A DNA stretch of 64,000 nt from the NCBI GenBank assembly GCA_040218795.1, contig JAVJQT010000007.1:212606-276605 (forward strand). Direction: 5' to 3'. Under the pieces are notes generated by a model. It was given only the letters and a program-made list of their open reading frames with translations, ran no database searches and was not told the origin of the DNA. Source of the DNA: CCMP332 sp040218795. Its GTDB lineage: Bacteria; Bacteroidota; Bacteroidia; Cytophagales; CCMP332. Of the stretch, positions 51,746-60,019 are shown piece by piece; position 1 is the first letter of the stretch, and each line of letters starts with the position of its first letter. Made by a program: the position numbers and the translations under genes.

Positions 51746-52796
51746 TAAAACTATTTTGATAACAGGTGGAGCCGGATTTATTGGTTCTCATGTAGTAAGA
51801 TTATTTGTTAATAAATATACTGATTATAAAATTGTCAATCTCGATAAACTAACGTACGCCGGAAACCTAGAAAACATTAAGGACATTGAGAATTCAGACA
51901 ATTACGAATTTGTTAAAGGTGACATTGTCGACAAAGACTTTATTTTTAAACTTTTTGAGAAACATCAATTTGATGGTGTTATCCATCTCGCGGCTGAATC
52001 GCATGTTGATCGTTCTATTGAGAATCCCTCTGAGTTTATTTATACCAATATTATTGGCACAATAAACCTATTGGATGCTTCAAGAAAATTTTGGGCAAAT
52101 AATATGGGTGATAAGCGATTTTATCATGTAAGTACAGATGAAGTTTATGGCTCTTTGGGTGATGAGGGTTATTTTTTAGAAAGTACTTCATACGATCCTC
52201 AATCTCCATACTCGGCTTCAAAAGCCGGTTCCGATCATTTTGTGAGGGCCTATGGCAATACCTATGCTTTGCCTTATGTTATTTCCAATTGCTCCAATAA
52301 TTATGGGCCAAACCAGTTTCCTGAGAAACTGGTGCCTTTATTTATCAATAATATCATACATAATAAACCATTGCCCGTATACGGTAAAGGTGAAAATATA
52401 AGAGACTGGTTATACGTCATTGATCATGCTAGAGCAATCGATATGGTGTATTCGGATGGTAAAAACGGAGAAACTTATAATATCGGCGGATTTAATGAGT
52501 GGAAAAATATTGATCTCATCAAAGTGCTTTGCAAAGTAATGGATGAAAAACTCGGAAGACCTGAAGGAAAGTCAGAAGAATTGATCACTTATGTAAAAGA
52601 CCGTGCCGGACATGATATGCGCTATGCAATTGATGCAAACAAAATCATGAATGAGCTGGGTTGGGAACCTTCATTACAATTTGAAGAAGGAATCCGCAAA
52701 ACGGTAGACTGGTATATGGCAAATGAAGAATGGTTAAATCATGTTACATCAGGAGATTACCAGAATTATTACAAATTGCACTACGACAACAGATAA
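51732..52796 (+). CDS. rfbB: dTDP-glucose 4,6-dehydratase
   Basis: 354 residues. N-terminal GGAGFIGSHVVRLFVNKY and LDKLTYAGNLENI are the NAD site and the family signature. The HVSTDEVYGSLG motif and SPYSASKAGSDHFVRAY give the catalytic Asp-Glu and YxxxK. Converts dTDP-glucose to dTDP-4-keto-6-deoxyglucose. rfbA (glucose-1-phosphate thymidylyltransferase) is two genes downstream, but rfbC and rfbD are missing from this operon, so the final sugar is not necessarily rhamnose. Overlaps galE by 14 bases. Confidence 0.95.
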   Translation: MKTFDKTILITGGAGFIGSHVVRLFVNKYTDYKIVNLDKLTYAGNLENIKDIENSDNYEFVKGDIVDKDFIFKLFEKHQFDGVIHLAAESHVDRSIENPSEFIYTNIIGTINLLDASRKFWANNMGDKRFYHVSTDEVYGSLGDEGYFLESTSYDPQSPYSASKAGSDHFVRAYGNTYALPYVISNCSNNYGPNQFPEKLVPLFINNIIHNKPLPVYGKGENIRDWLYVIDHARAIDMVYSDGKNGETYNIGGFNEWKNIDLIKVLCKVMDEKLGRPEGKSEELITYVKDRAGHDMRYAIDANKIMNELGWEPSLQFEEGIRKTVDWYMANEEWLNHVTSGDYQNYYKLHYDNR

Positions 52797-52799
52797 TTA

Positions 52800-53804
52800 A
52801 TGTACGATAGGCCATTTCACAAAGAAGCATTAAATAACTATTCATTTCTGGTTACCGGCGGAGCGGGTTTTATTGGATCTAATATTGTAGAATATTTAAT
52901 TAAGTATAAGACCGGAAAAATTACTGTTCTGGATAATTTTGCAACCGGATTCAGAAAAAATTTAGCCCCTTTTGAATCTTCTCATAATCTTGAAATTATT
53001 GATGGTGATATCTGTGATTATAAATTATGTCTTGATCTGACAAAAAATGTGGATTTCGTACTTCATCAGGCGGCCCTTGGTTCAGTTCCAAGAAGTATTG
53101 ACGACCCTATCGCCAGCAACAAGGCCAATGTCACAGGTTTTCTTAACCTACTAAATGCATCGAGGATAAATGAAGTTAAGCGATTCGTTTATGCGGCTTC
53201 GTCTTCCACCTATGGCGATCATCAGGCATTACCAAAAATAGAGGAGAATATTGGAGCCCCTCTTTCTCCTTATGCCGTAACTAAATTAGTCAATGAGTTA
53301 TATGCTTCTGTATTTTACAAGAGTTATGATTTTTCATCGGTGGGTTTGCGTTATTTTAATGTTTTTGGACCACGTCAGGATCCCAAAGGTGCTTATGCCG
53401 CAGTGATTCCACTATTTATGGATGCCTTTTATGAGCAAAAGTCTCCTAAAATAAATGGCAAAGGTGACCAGACAAGAGACTTTACATTTGTTGAAAATGC
53501 AGTTGAGGCAAATATTAAAGCATGTTTTAGCGATAGAATTCAAGGTGCCGAAGTGTTTAATGTAGCCTGTGCAGAAAGAACATCTGTTTTAGGAATGTTC
53601 GAAATGTTGAAAGAAATCACTAATACTGATATGGAACCAATTTTTGGGCCTACGAGAAAAGGCGATGTAAAAGATTCGCTGGCCGATATTTCAAAAGCCA
53701 AAAAAATGCTGGATTATAATCCTCAGATTAATATATTGGAAGGTCTAAGAATGACCTGGGAATGGTTTAAAACCAATCGTTCCTTTATCGAAAAACGGAT
53801 TTAA
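52800..53804 (+). CDS. UDP-N-acetylglucosamine 4-epimerase-like SDR (WbpP/TviC-like)
   Basis: 334 residues. GGAGFIGSNIVEYLIKY at residues 20-36 is the NAD site; the FVLHQAALGSVPRSIDDP stretch is typical of the WbpP/TviC group that epimerises UDP-GlcNAc to UDP-GalNAc, and SPYAVTKLVNELYA supplies the YxxxK. The end resembles the WbpP form (GLRMTWEWF). Together with the UDP-HexNAc dehydrogenase it can give UDP-GalNAcA, the Vi-antigen type sugar; this pathway is inferred from family similarity. Gap of 3 bases to rfbB and 1 base to rfbA. Confidence 0.88.
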   Translation: MYDRPFHKEALNNYSFLVTGGAGFIGSNIVEYLIKYKTGKITVLDNFATGFRKNLAPFESSHNLEIIDGDICDYKLCLDLTKNVDFVLHQAALGSVPRSIDDPIASNKANVTGFLNLLNASRINEVKRFVYAASSSTYGDHQALPKIEENIGAPLSPYAVTKLVNELYASVFYKSYDFSSVGLRYFNVFGPRQDPKGAYAAVIPLFMDAFYEQKSPKINGKGDQTRDFTFVENAVEANIKACFSDRIQGAEVFNVACAERTSVLGMFEMLKEITNTDMEPIFGPTRKGDVKDSLADISKAKKMLDYNPQINILEGLRMTWEWFKTNRSFIEKRI

Positions 53805-53805
53805 T

Positions 53806-54669
53806 ATGAAAGGAATTATTCTAGCCGGAGGATCGGGAACACGATTACACCCATTAACGATAGCAGTTTCCAAACAGCTCATGCCTGTTTACGATAAGCC
53901 GATGATATATTATCCATTGAGTACCTTGATGCATGCGGGGATAAGAGAGGTTTTAATAATTTCCACCCCACATGACCTTCCGCGTTTTGAAGAATTGCTC
54001 GGTGATGGCCGTTCACTGGGATGCAAATTTGAATATGCGGTACAGGAAGTTCCGAATGGACTGGCGCAAGCATTCGTAATCGGTGAAAAATTTATAGATG
54101 GAGATAAGGCTGCTTTGATTCTGGGAGACAATATCTTTTACGGTACGGGTATGGCCAATTTACTCAAAGACAATAATGATCCGGATGGAGGTGTGGTATT
54201 TGCCTATCATGTCAATGATCCACAGCGCTACGGAGTGGTCGATTTTGATGAAAACCTCAAAGCCATTTCAATAGAAGAAAAGCCTGAAAAACCCAAATCA
54301 AATTTTGCAGTCCCGGGACTTTATTTCTATGATAATGAGGTCGTGGAAATAGCCAAATCTTTGAAGCCGAGTAAAAGAGGAGAGTATGAAATCACCGATG
54401 TAAATAAGGTATATCTCGAAAAAGGAAAACTTCAAGTGGGTATATTGGACAGGGGAACTGCCTGGTTGGATACCGGAACCATTGAGTCCTTAATGCAAGC
54501 AAGTCAATTTGTGCAGGTAATAGAGGATAGACAAGGCCTGAAAATAGGTTGTATTGAAGAAATAGCCTACAAGAATGGCTTTATCGATGCGAAACAATTG
54601 GAAGCTATTGCCAAACCATTGGTTAAAAGCGGTTATGGAGATTATTTACTTAATATTCTCAATAGGTGA
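53806..54669 (+). CDS. rfbA: Glucose-1-phosphate thymidylyltransferase
   Basis: 287 residues, typical length. N-terminal MKGIILAGGSGTRLHPLT is the nucleotide-binding signature; KQLMPVYDKPMIYYPLS follows, then LGDNIFYGTGM (Mg-binding Asp) and EEKPEKPKSNFAVPGLYFYD. Makes dTDP-glucose, the substrate of RfbB. deoC starts 4 bases before its stop codon. Confidence 0.96.
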   Translation: MKGIILAGGSGTRLHPLTIAVSKQLMPVYDKPMIYYPLSTLMHAGIREVLIISTPHDLPRFEELLGDGRSLGCKFEYAVQEVPNGLAQAFVIGEKFIDGDKAALILGDNIFYGTGMANLLKDNNDPDGGVVFAYHVNDPQRYGVVDFDENLKAISIEEKPEKPKSNFAVPGLYFYDNEVVEIAKSLKPSKRGEYEITDVNKVYLEKGKLQVGILDRGTAWLDTGTIESLMQASQFVQVIEDRQGLKIGCIEEIAYKNGFIDAKQLEAIAKPLVKSGYGDYLLNILNR

Positions 54670-55319
54670 TTGAAAATCCCGAAAAATATATTGAGCACAC
54701 CAATCTAAAACCAGGAATCACTCACAAAGATGTTGAGAAGTTGATTTCAGAGGCAGAACACTATAAATTTCACGGTATATGTATCCCGCCATTCTGGGTA
54801 AAAAAAGCAGCAAGAGATTTACAGGGGAGCGAAGTAAAACTCGTTACGGTCATAGGTTTTCCATTTGGCTATAACATGACTGAAACCAAAGAGAGAGAAA
54901 CAGAATTGGCAATTCGCGACGGAGCCGATGAAATCGATTTGGTCTGGAGTCTGACTGCTTTCAAAGCTGAAATGATATGGCCAAAGATCGAGATTGTGAA
55001 GATTGCAAAGGTCTGTCATGAATCGGAAAAGATATTAAAAGTAATTATTGAAACGCCATTGCTCAATGAACTGGAAATCGCCGAAGCCTCTAAAATTTGT
55101 GTAGATGCCGGCGCAGATTTTGTAAAAACAGCTACCGGATTTAATGGTCCTGCTAAGGTTTCCGATGTGGAAATAATCAAAAAGTCAATTCCCGATCATG
55201 TGGAAATTAAAGCCTCTGCAGGTATCAAAACGCCTGAACAGTTTGAGGCCATGATCAAAGCCGGAGCGACAAGAATTGGAACTTCGAGTGGGGTTGAGAT
55301 TATTAATAATTACCAATGA
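54666..55319 (+). CDS. deoC: Deoxyribose-phosphate aldolase
   Basis: 217 residues, GTG or nearby start at 54666 overlapping rfbA by 4 bases. IEHTNLKPGITHKDVEKL is the family start. Catalytic Lys are in FVKTATGF (Schiff base) and VEIKASAGIKTPEQF. Splits deoxyribose-5-phosphate into glyceraldehyde-3-phosphate and acetaldehyde. Its place at the end of a polysaccharide operon is unusual, since no nucleoside-catabolism gene is near; the tight overlap argues for co-expression. Confidence 0.93.
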   Translation: MIENPEKYIEHTNLKPGITHKDVEKLISEAEHYKFHGICIPPFWVKKAARDLQGSEVKLVTVIGFPFGYNMTETKERETELAIRDGADEIDLVWSLTAFKAEMIWPKIEIVKIAKVCHESEKILKVIIETPLLNELEIAEASKICVDAGADFVKTATGFNGPAKVSDVEIIKKSIPDHVEIKASAGIKTPEQFEAMIKAGATRIGTSSGVEIINNYQ

Positions 55320-55378
55320 CGAATTGTGAAAGGCGGATAGCTTTTTAAAGCAAATTTTTAATTCGAAATTCGTAATTG

Positions 55379-56035
55379 CTAATTTAAATCTGGTTCTTTC
55401 AAATAAAACTCATCCTGCCTCTCCAGATTAAAGCCAATCAAATCCATTTTCAACATTTTTAAAAGTAGCAATTCTGTTATTCGTTTACTTTTATTAATTG
55501 TATGCCTGATTTCCTCAAAATTCACTCTCTCTTTGGACTTTAATAGTGAAAATATTATTTCAATATCTCCTGCAATGCTGATTGAGTTGGGCTTATCCTT
55601 GAATTTTTCATTCATCATCATTCGCAAGATTTTACCCGCCTTTATACTTTCATCTTTTAGCCTCACATAGGCGATACCATTTCGATCCTCCGGTTTTTCA
55701 TTGACATAATAAGGTTTTTGTTTGCCTTCGGGAATTTCAAGTAAAATGAGATCGCGTTTTTTACTTATAGGAATTCTACTTATCTGATATTTTAAGTCCG
55801 GGTAAATATGATCCTGAATCAATTTCTGCATAAGAAATACATCTTCGTCGCCGTGTTTTACACCGTGAATGCTAAGATCTTTATCGTTTACTCCAATAAT
55901 TAATTGTCCACCTTTTGTATTTGCAAAAGCCACCAATTCATTGAGAATCCGCATGGGGTGAGTCGTTTTGAGTTTAAACTCAAGAAACTCAGACTCGCCT
56001 TTTTTTATAAGTGTTTTTATTTTATTGATTTCCAA
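55379..56035 (-). CDS. AlbA_2 (Schlafen-like) domain protein
   Basis: 218 residues. N-terminal AlbA_2 domain (about residues 10-135): GESEFLEFKLK is its start motif, FANTKGGQLIIGVND the core strand-turn and ENRNGIAYVRLKDES-like the end. It is also called the Schlafen AlbA_2 or ATP-binding domain. The C-terminal part (about 150-215) looks like a winged helix-turn-helix (FEEIRHTINKSKRITELLLLK). Many relatives act as transcription regulators or in phage defence; which one applies here is unknown. It is divergent from the T9SS gene at 56070, with 34 bases between their starts. Confidence 0.8.
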   Translation of the reverse strand: MEINKIKTLIKKGESEFLEFKLKTTHPMRILNELVAFANTKGGQLIIGVNDKDLSIHGVKHGDEDVFLMQKLIQDHIYPDLKYQISRIPISKKRDLILLEIPEGKQKPYYVNEKPEDRNGIAYVRLKDESIKAGKILRMMMNEKFKDKPNSISIAGDIEIIFSLLKSKERVNFEEIRHTINKSKRITELLLLKMLKMDLIGFNLERQDEFYLKEPDLN

Positions 56036-56069
56036 TGTTTATATTCAACAAAGTTTAAATGGAAATATT

Positions 56070-57197
56070 ATGAGAAGAAAACTACTAAAACTAACATTAA
56101 CCGCTATGATTATTGCGGTGATAGCTCCTCAATCTTTTTCACAATTCACAATTAACAAGAAAAAGGAATTGAATGGTCAGATTGTTTCAGAAAAAATGAA
56201 AAATGTGACTTATGTCGACATGCGCGATTTGCATTTAAAAAGAACTGTAAATATGGATACGCTTGTGTATTTGAATTTTGACACATCAAATGTTATTCCG
56301 GATTGGGATAATGGCGGACCGTGGTTTAATTTTTCTTATGATCAATTAGCCACTAATAGTGGGGATCCAACAGTTTGGTTTCAATCTGATAGTGTAGCTG
56401 TTCAGGATATTGCAAATGGCGATACCCTGAGATTCACAAATATGGGCTTAAGTATATCATGGATGCAGGGATTTGCAATTGGTAATCGAAATGCTCTTAG
56501 CTCTCCCGCATTAACAATTTCACAACCCGGCGCAGTTCTTCGCTTTTCAACTATGCCTGTTCAGGGGCCGCAATGGAGCGATGGTATAAGTATTAAGGTA
56601 GATGATCTTCAAGATCCTCAAAACTCAAATGCAGATACTTTAATTCAACTGAAACAATATCGGGGATCTGGTGATGGTCCTGTCTGGCATCCATCGTTTG
56701 GCTGGGATACAATTCCAGGAGATACAATGCATACGGCCTATAATTACGACCCAACACTTGCAACATTTACTGATTCAGGTAATGCGACAGTAGCATTGAT
56801 GGATTTTGAATTATCATTGGATGCCTATGTTGGTCAGACAATTTATATAACTTTTTACCATGACTCTGATGATGACAATGGAATATTTCTTGATGATATT
56901 TTAGTTATGCAACCCTTGCCCTCAGGTCTTCAGGAAAGCCATTCTTCATATAGTAAGCTATTTCCAAATCCAACTAAAGATGAGGTTGTTTTCGAGTTTA
57001 ATGCATTTGATAATGCAGATTCGAATATTGAATTGTTAGATATTAACTCGAGATTGATTAAATCTGTGAATGTCAATAATGATGATTTTGGTGTTCAAAG
57101 AGTCAAAATTATGACTTCAGACTTGAAATGGGGTTTGTACTTTGTGAAGTATTTTAATGGAAAGGAAAAGATTGTTGAGAAACTCTTTATAAAATAA
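56070..57197 (+). CDS. T9SS-exported protein with choice-of-anchor-like domain
   Basis: 375 residues from the ATG at 56070 (MRRKLLKLTLTAMIIAVIAPQSFSQ, signal peptide); the longer frame from 55968 would overlap the divergent AlbA_2 gene. The mature protein has a jelly-roll pattern (DTLVYLNFDTSNVIPDWDN, WFNFSYDQLATNSGDPTVWF, LEATDTYVG-like centre), similar to secreted adhesion or anchor domains. The C-terminal domain begins near SKLFPNPTKDEVVFEF and ends GLYFVKYFNGKEKIVEK, a type A sorting signal. A single gene with its own terminator at 57221. Ligand unknown. Confidence 0.8.
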   Translation: MRRKLLKLTLTAMIIAVIAPQSFSQFTINKKKELNGQIVSEKMKNVTYVDMRDLHLKRTVNMDTLVYLNFDTSNVIPDWDNGGPWFNFSYDQLATNSGDPTVWFQSDSVAVQDIANGDTLRFTNMGLSISWMQGFAIGNRNALSSPALTISQPGAVLRFSTMPVQGPQWSDGISIKVDDLQDPQNSNADTLIQLKQYRGSGDGPVWHPSFGWDTIPGDTMHTAYNYDPTLATFTDSGNATVALMDFELSLDAYVGQTIYITFYHDSDDDNGIFLDDILVMQPLPSGLQESHSSYSKLFPNPTKDEVVFEFNAFDNADSNIELLDINSRLIKSVNVNNDDFGVQRVKIMTSDLKWGLYFVKYFNGKEKIVEKLFIK

Positions 57198-57220
57198 ATT
57201 GAAAACTAAATCAAATAAAG

Positions 57221-57246
57221 GCCCGGTGATCACCGGGCTTTTTTAT
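57221..57246 (+). terminator. Terminator of the T9SS gene at 56070-57197
   Basis: Perfect 18-base palindrome GCCCGGTGATCACCGGGC (57221-57238) followed by a run of T to 57246. Confidence 0.92.
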
Positions 57247-57266
57247 TTTTGCACTTTTAATAGCCG

Positions 57267-58424
57267 ATGAATTTTTCAAAAGTCAATAGTAAACAAGAGG
57301 CCGGGAAATTTCTAAAAATGGCCGTGGATCTTTACAAAGGTGACCCCAATTGGGTTCGTCCATTGGATGCGGACATCGAAAAAGTATTTGACCCCAAAAA
57401 GAACAAACTCTTTAGACAGGGAGAAGCTGCGCGATGGATTTTGGAAAGAGATGGCAAAATAATTGGTAGGATAGCTGCATTTTACAATGAAAAGATTGCC
57501 AAAAAAGAAGATCAACCAACTGGTGGAATTGGATTCTATGAATCTATAAACGAGCAGGAAGTGGCTAATGCCTTATTCGACAAAGCCGTAGAATGGCTTA
57601 AAGAAAAAGGAATGGAAGCAGCAGATGGTCCTATAAATTTCGGAGACCGGAATAATTGGTGGGGATTGTTAGTAGAAGGTTTTACGCCACCCAATTATAC
57701 CTGTAATTATAATTATCCTTACTATCAGGAATTATGGGAAAATTACGGCTGGAAAACCTATTTCAAACAGCTTACCTATTTTAGAAAAACAGCCAAACCG
57801 CTTTATCCAATCGTTGAAGAAAAAGCGCAGCGGGTATTTGCAAACCCGGATTACGAATTCAAACACATGGAATTAAAAAATTGGGAGAAATACGCTTCTG
57901 ATTTTGCAACCATTTACAATAAGGCATGGGCCAAACACGGTGTGCCAAAGCTCGATGAAAGACAGGCGAAAAATATTTTTAAAACGATGAAACCTGTCAT
58001 AGATGAAGAAATTGTGTGGTATGGCTATTATAAAGATGAGCCGGTTTGTTTTTTCATAATGCTTCCGGAGTTGAATCAATTGTTTCGGCATGTCAATGGA
58101 AAAATGGATCTGATTGGTAAGCTTAAGTTTTTATACCATAAGAAAATGGGGCACATCAACAAAATGTTTGGGCTTGTTTTCGGAGTTGTGCCAGAACAGC
58201 AAGGCAAAGGCCTCACCGGTGCGATAGTAAAATGTGTTGCCAATATGGTGCATGTACCCAATTGGCGATACGAAGATTTTGAAATGAACTGGATTGGCGA
58301 TTTCAACCCTTCAATGATGAAAGTAGCAGAAGAAGTTGGAGGTGAAATATCTAAAATACACATTACCTATCGATATCTGTTCGATAGAAACAAAGAATAT
58401 AAACGACATCCTATTTTAAAATAA
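57267..58424 (+). CDS. GNAT-like protein of unknown substrate (Bacteroidota family)
   Basis: 385 residues. N-terminal FLKMAVDLYKGDPNWVRPLDADI and RQGEAARWILERDGKIIGRIAAF look like the first strands of an acetyltransferase fold; the C-terminal half has a GLVFGVVPEQQGKGLTGAIVK pyrophosphate-loop-like motif. I know this layout only as a conserved hypothetical of Bacteroidota. No signal peptide; cytosolic. A -7-like TATTTTTG sits at 57244-57251, partly in the terminator of the previous gene. It is followed by the PfkB gene 4 bases later. Confidence 0.65.
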   Translation: MNFSKVNSKQEAGKFLKMAVDLYKGDPNWVRPLDADIEKVFDPKKNKLFRQGEAARWILERDGKIIGRIAAFYNEKIAKKEDQPTGGIGFYESINEQEVANALFDKAVEWLKEKGMEAADGPINFGDRNNWWGLLVEGFTPPNYTCNYNYPYYQELWENYGWKTYFKQLTYFRKTAKPLYPIVEEKAQRVFANPDYEFKHMELKNWEKYASDFATIYNKAWAKHGVPKLDERQAKNIFKTMKPVIDEEIVWYGYYKDEPVCFFIMLPELNQLFRHVNGKMDLIGKLKFLYHKKMGHINKMFGLVFGVVPEQQGKGLTGAIVKCVANMVHVPNWRYEDFEMNWIGDFNPSMMKVAEEVGGEISKIHITYRYLFDRNKEYKRHPILK

Positions 58425-58428
58425 TTTA

Positions 58429-59361
58429 ATGAAAAACATCTTAGTAGTAGGCTCGGTAGCATTCGATGCCATTGAAACACCATTCGGAAAAACGGACAAA
58501 ATTGTTGGCGGATCGGGATCTTATATTTCCCTCGCAGCCTCTTATTTAAATAATAAGGGCGCGACAAATCTTGTAGGAGTTGTAGGGGAAGATTTCCTCA
58601 AAGAAGACATAGAAATGTTTAAAAACCGGGGCGTTGATGTAAAAGGTCTGCAAATCAAAGAAGGAGAAAAATCGTTTTTCTGGTCGGGGAAATACCACAT
58701 CGACATGAATACGAGAGATACCCTGGTTACAGAATTGAATGTACTCGAAAATTTTGATCCGATAATTCCTGATGCTTATCAAAATACAGATTATCTGATG
58801 CTCGGAAATCTTGCACCTTCGGTACAAATGCAGGTCATTAATCGTCTTGAAAAAAGGCCAAAATTTGTGGTAATGGATACCATGAATTTCTGGATGGACA
58901 TCGCTTTAGACGATTTGCATCAAACCATGAAAAAAATTGATGTATTATCAATTAATGATGAAGAAGCCAGACAATTAAGCGGGGAATATTCTTTAGTGAA
59001 AGCGGCCAGAAAAATTTTAAAAATGGGCCCTAAGGTACTTGTAGTAAAAAAAGGTGAACACGGAGCCTTATTATTCAATGAGCAGGAAGTGTTTTTTGCA
59101 CCGGCGCTACCTTTGGAAGAGGTCTTCGATCCAACCGGCGCAGGAGATACATTTGCCGGAGGTTTTATTGGGTATCTGGCAGCTACAGATGATATTAGCT
59201 TCGAGAATATGAAAAGAGCCATTATCTTCGGTTCAGCCCTTGCATCCTTCTGTGTAGAAAAATTTGGCACAGAAAAATTAAAGGATCTAACCATTGAAGA
59301 ATTGAATGGAAGAGTTCTTGAATTTCTTGATCTCACACAAATAGATATAGTATTGTCATAA
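58429..59361 (+). CDS. PfkB-family carbohydrate kinase
   Basis: 310 residues. N-terminal VVGSVAFDAIETPFGK and a GGSGSYISLAASYL strand (substrate side), then the ATP-site signature FDPTGAGDTFAGGFIGYLAA with the catalytic Asp. INDEEARQLSGEYS and VVKKGEHGALLF are typical of ribokinase-like enzymes. The sugar is not identifiable. It follows the GNAT-like gene after 4 bases, so the two are probably one transcript. Confidence 0.88.
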   Translation: MKNILVVGSVAFDAIETPFGKTDKIVGGSGSYISLAASYLNNKGATNLVGVVGEDFLKEDIEMFKNRGVDVKGLQIKEGEKSFFWSGKYHIDMNTRDTLVTELNVLENFDPIIPDAYQNTDYLMLGNLAPSVQMQVINRLEKRPKFVVMDTMNFWMDIALDDLHQTMKKIDVLSINDEEARQLSGEYSLVKAARKILKMGPKVLVVKKGEHGALLFNEQEVFFAPALPLEEVFDPTGAGDTFAGGFIGYLAATDDISFENMKRAIIFGSALASFCVEKFGTEKLKDLTIEELNGRVLEFLDLTQIDIVLS

Positions 59362-59376
59362 ATTAATCGGACTGCA

Positions 59377-59407
59377 TTGTTTAATTTAATTCATTATTTT
59401 ACCTTTG
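59377..59407 (+). promoter_or_regulatory. rpmH: Promoter of rpmH-rnpA
   Basis: TTG (59377-59379), 20-base spacer, TACCTTTG (59400-59407): a full match to the -33/-7 pair of Bacteroidota. The ATG of rpmH is 26 bases downstream. Confidence 0.72.
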
Positions 59408-59432
59408 CAGTCCTTTTGCAAAAAACACAGAG

Positions 59433-59588
59433 ATGAAACGAACATTTCAGCCATCAAATAAGAAGAGAAAGAACAAACACGGATTCAGAGAGCGTATGTC
59501 TACACCTGCCGGAAGAGCGGTATTGTCACGCAGAAGAGCCAAAGGAAGAAAGAAACTCAGCGTTTCTGACGAGATAAAAAATAAATAA
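59433..59588 (+). CDS. rpmH: 50S ribosomal protein L34
   Basis: 51 residues read from the sequence: ATG 59433, TAA 59586-59588. MKRTFQPSNKKRKNKHGF, then RMSTPAGRAVLSRRRAKGR, as in all bL34. The C-terminus is extended with KKLSVSDEIKNK. The gene is followed after 2 bases by rnpA, as in most bacteria. A strong promoter stands 26 bases upstream. Confidence 0.97.
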   Translation: MKRTFQPSNKKRKNKHGFRERMSTPAGRAVLSRRRAKGRKKLSVSDEIKNK

Positions 59589-59590
59589 AA

Positions 59591-60019
59591 ATGTCATCCA
59601 AGCCTCCAAATTCTTCGGGGGCTGATAATAGCTTCCCGAAACATTTAAGATTAAAAGGGAAGAAAGAAATTTCGGAACTGTTTAGCGATGGTTCCTTTTT
59701 TTATTTAGGGCCATTCAAAGTTTATTATCTCATCAGTGAGCGCGAAGCTGCTGTGACAAGGATTCTTATTTCCGTACCCAAATCAAAATTTTCTAAAGCC
59801 AATAAACGCAACAGAATTAAGCGACTAATTCGGGAAGCTTTCCGTTTAAATAAAGAAATTTTATTTGGAGCAAATCATGACTTAAATTTGATGATTGATA
59901 AATTCGCTCTGGTCTATTTAGATAAAGATCTAAAAGCATTTGAAGAAATTGAGACTAAACTAAAGTCAATTTTGGAGCGTTTAAATTCTATCCTACAAAA
60001 AGAACATGCAAAGAACTAA
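59591..60019 (+). CDS. rnpA: Ribonuclease P protein component
   Basis: 142 residues. The protein cofactor of the RNase P ribozyme for tRNA 5' maturation. Visible features: a basic N-terminal part with KHLRLKGKKEISELFSDGSF, and the RNR motif helix KANKRNRIKRLIREAFRLNK near residues 74-92. It is 2 bases after rpmH, as usual, and its last codons overlap the S41 protease gene by 14 bases. Confidence 0.95.
   Translation: MSSKPPNSSGADNSFPKHLRLKGKKEISELFSDGSFFYLGPFKVYYLISEREAAVTRILISVPKSKFSKANKRNRIKRLIREAFRLNKEILFGANHDLNLMIDKFALVYLDKDLKAFEEIETKLKSILERLNSILQKEHAKN

Noticed and set aside
55320..55378. Possible AATTCGTAATT-type repeat between deoC and the AlbA_2 gene
   Set aside because: Only one short imperfect inverted pair with AT-rich sequence; too little to support a defined element.
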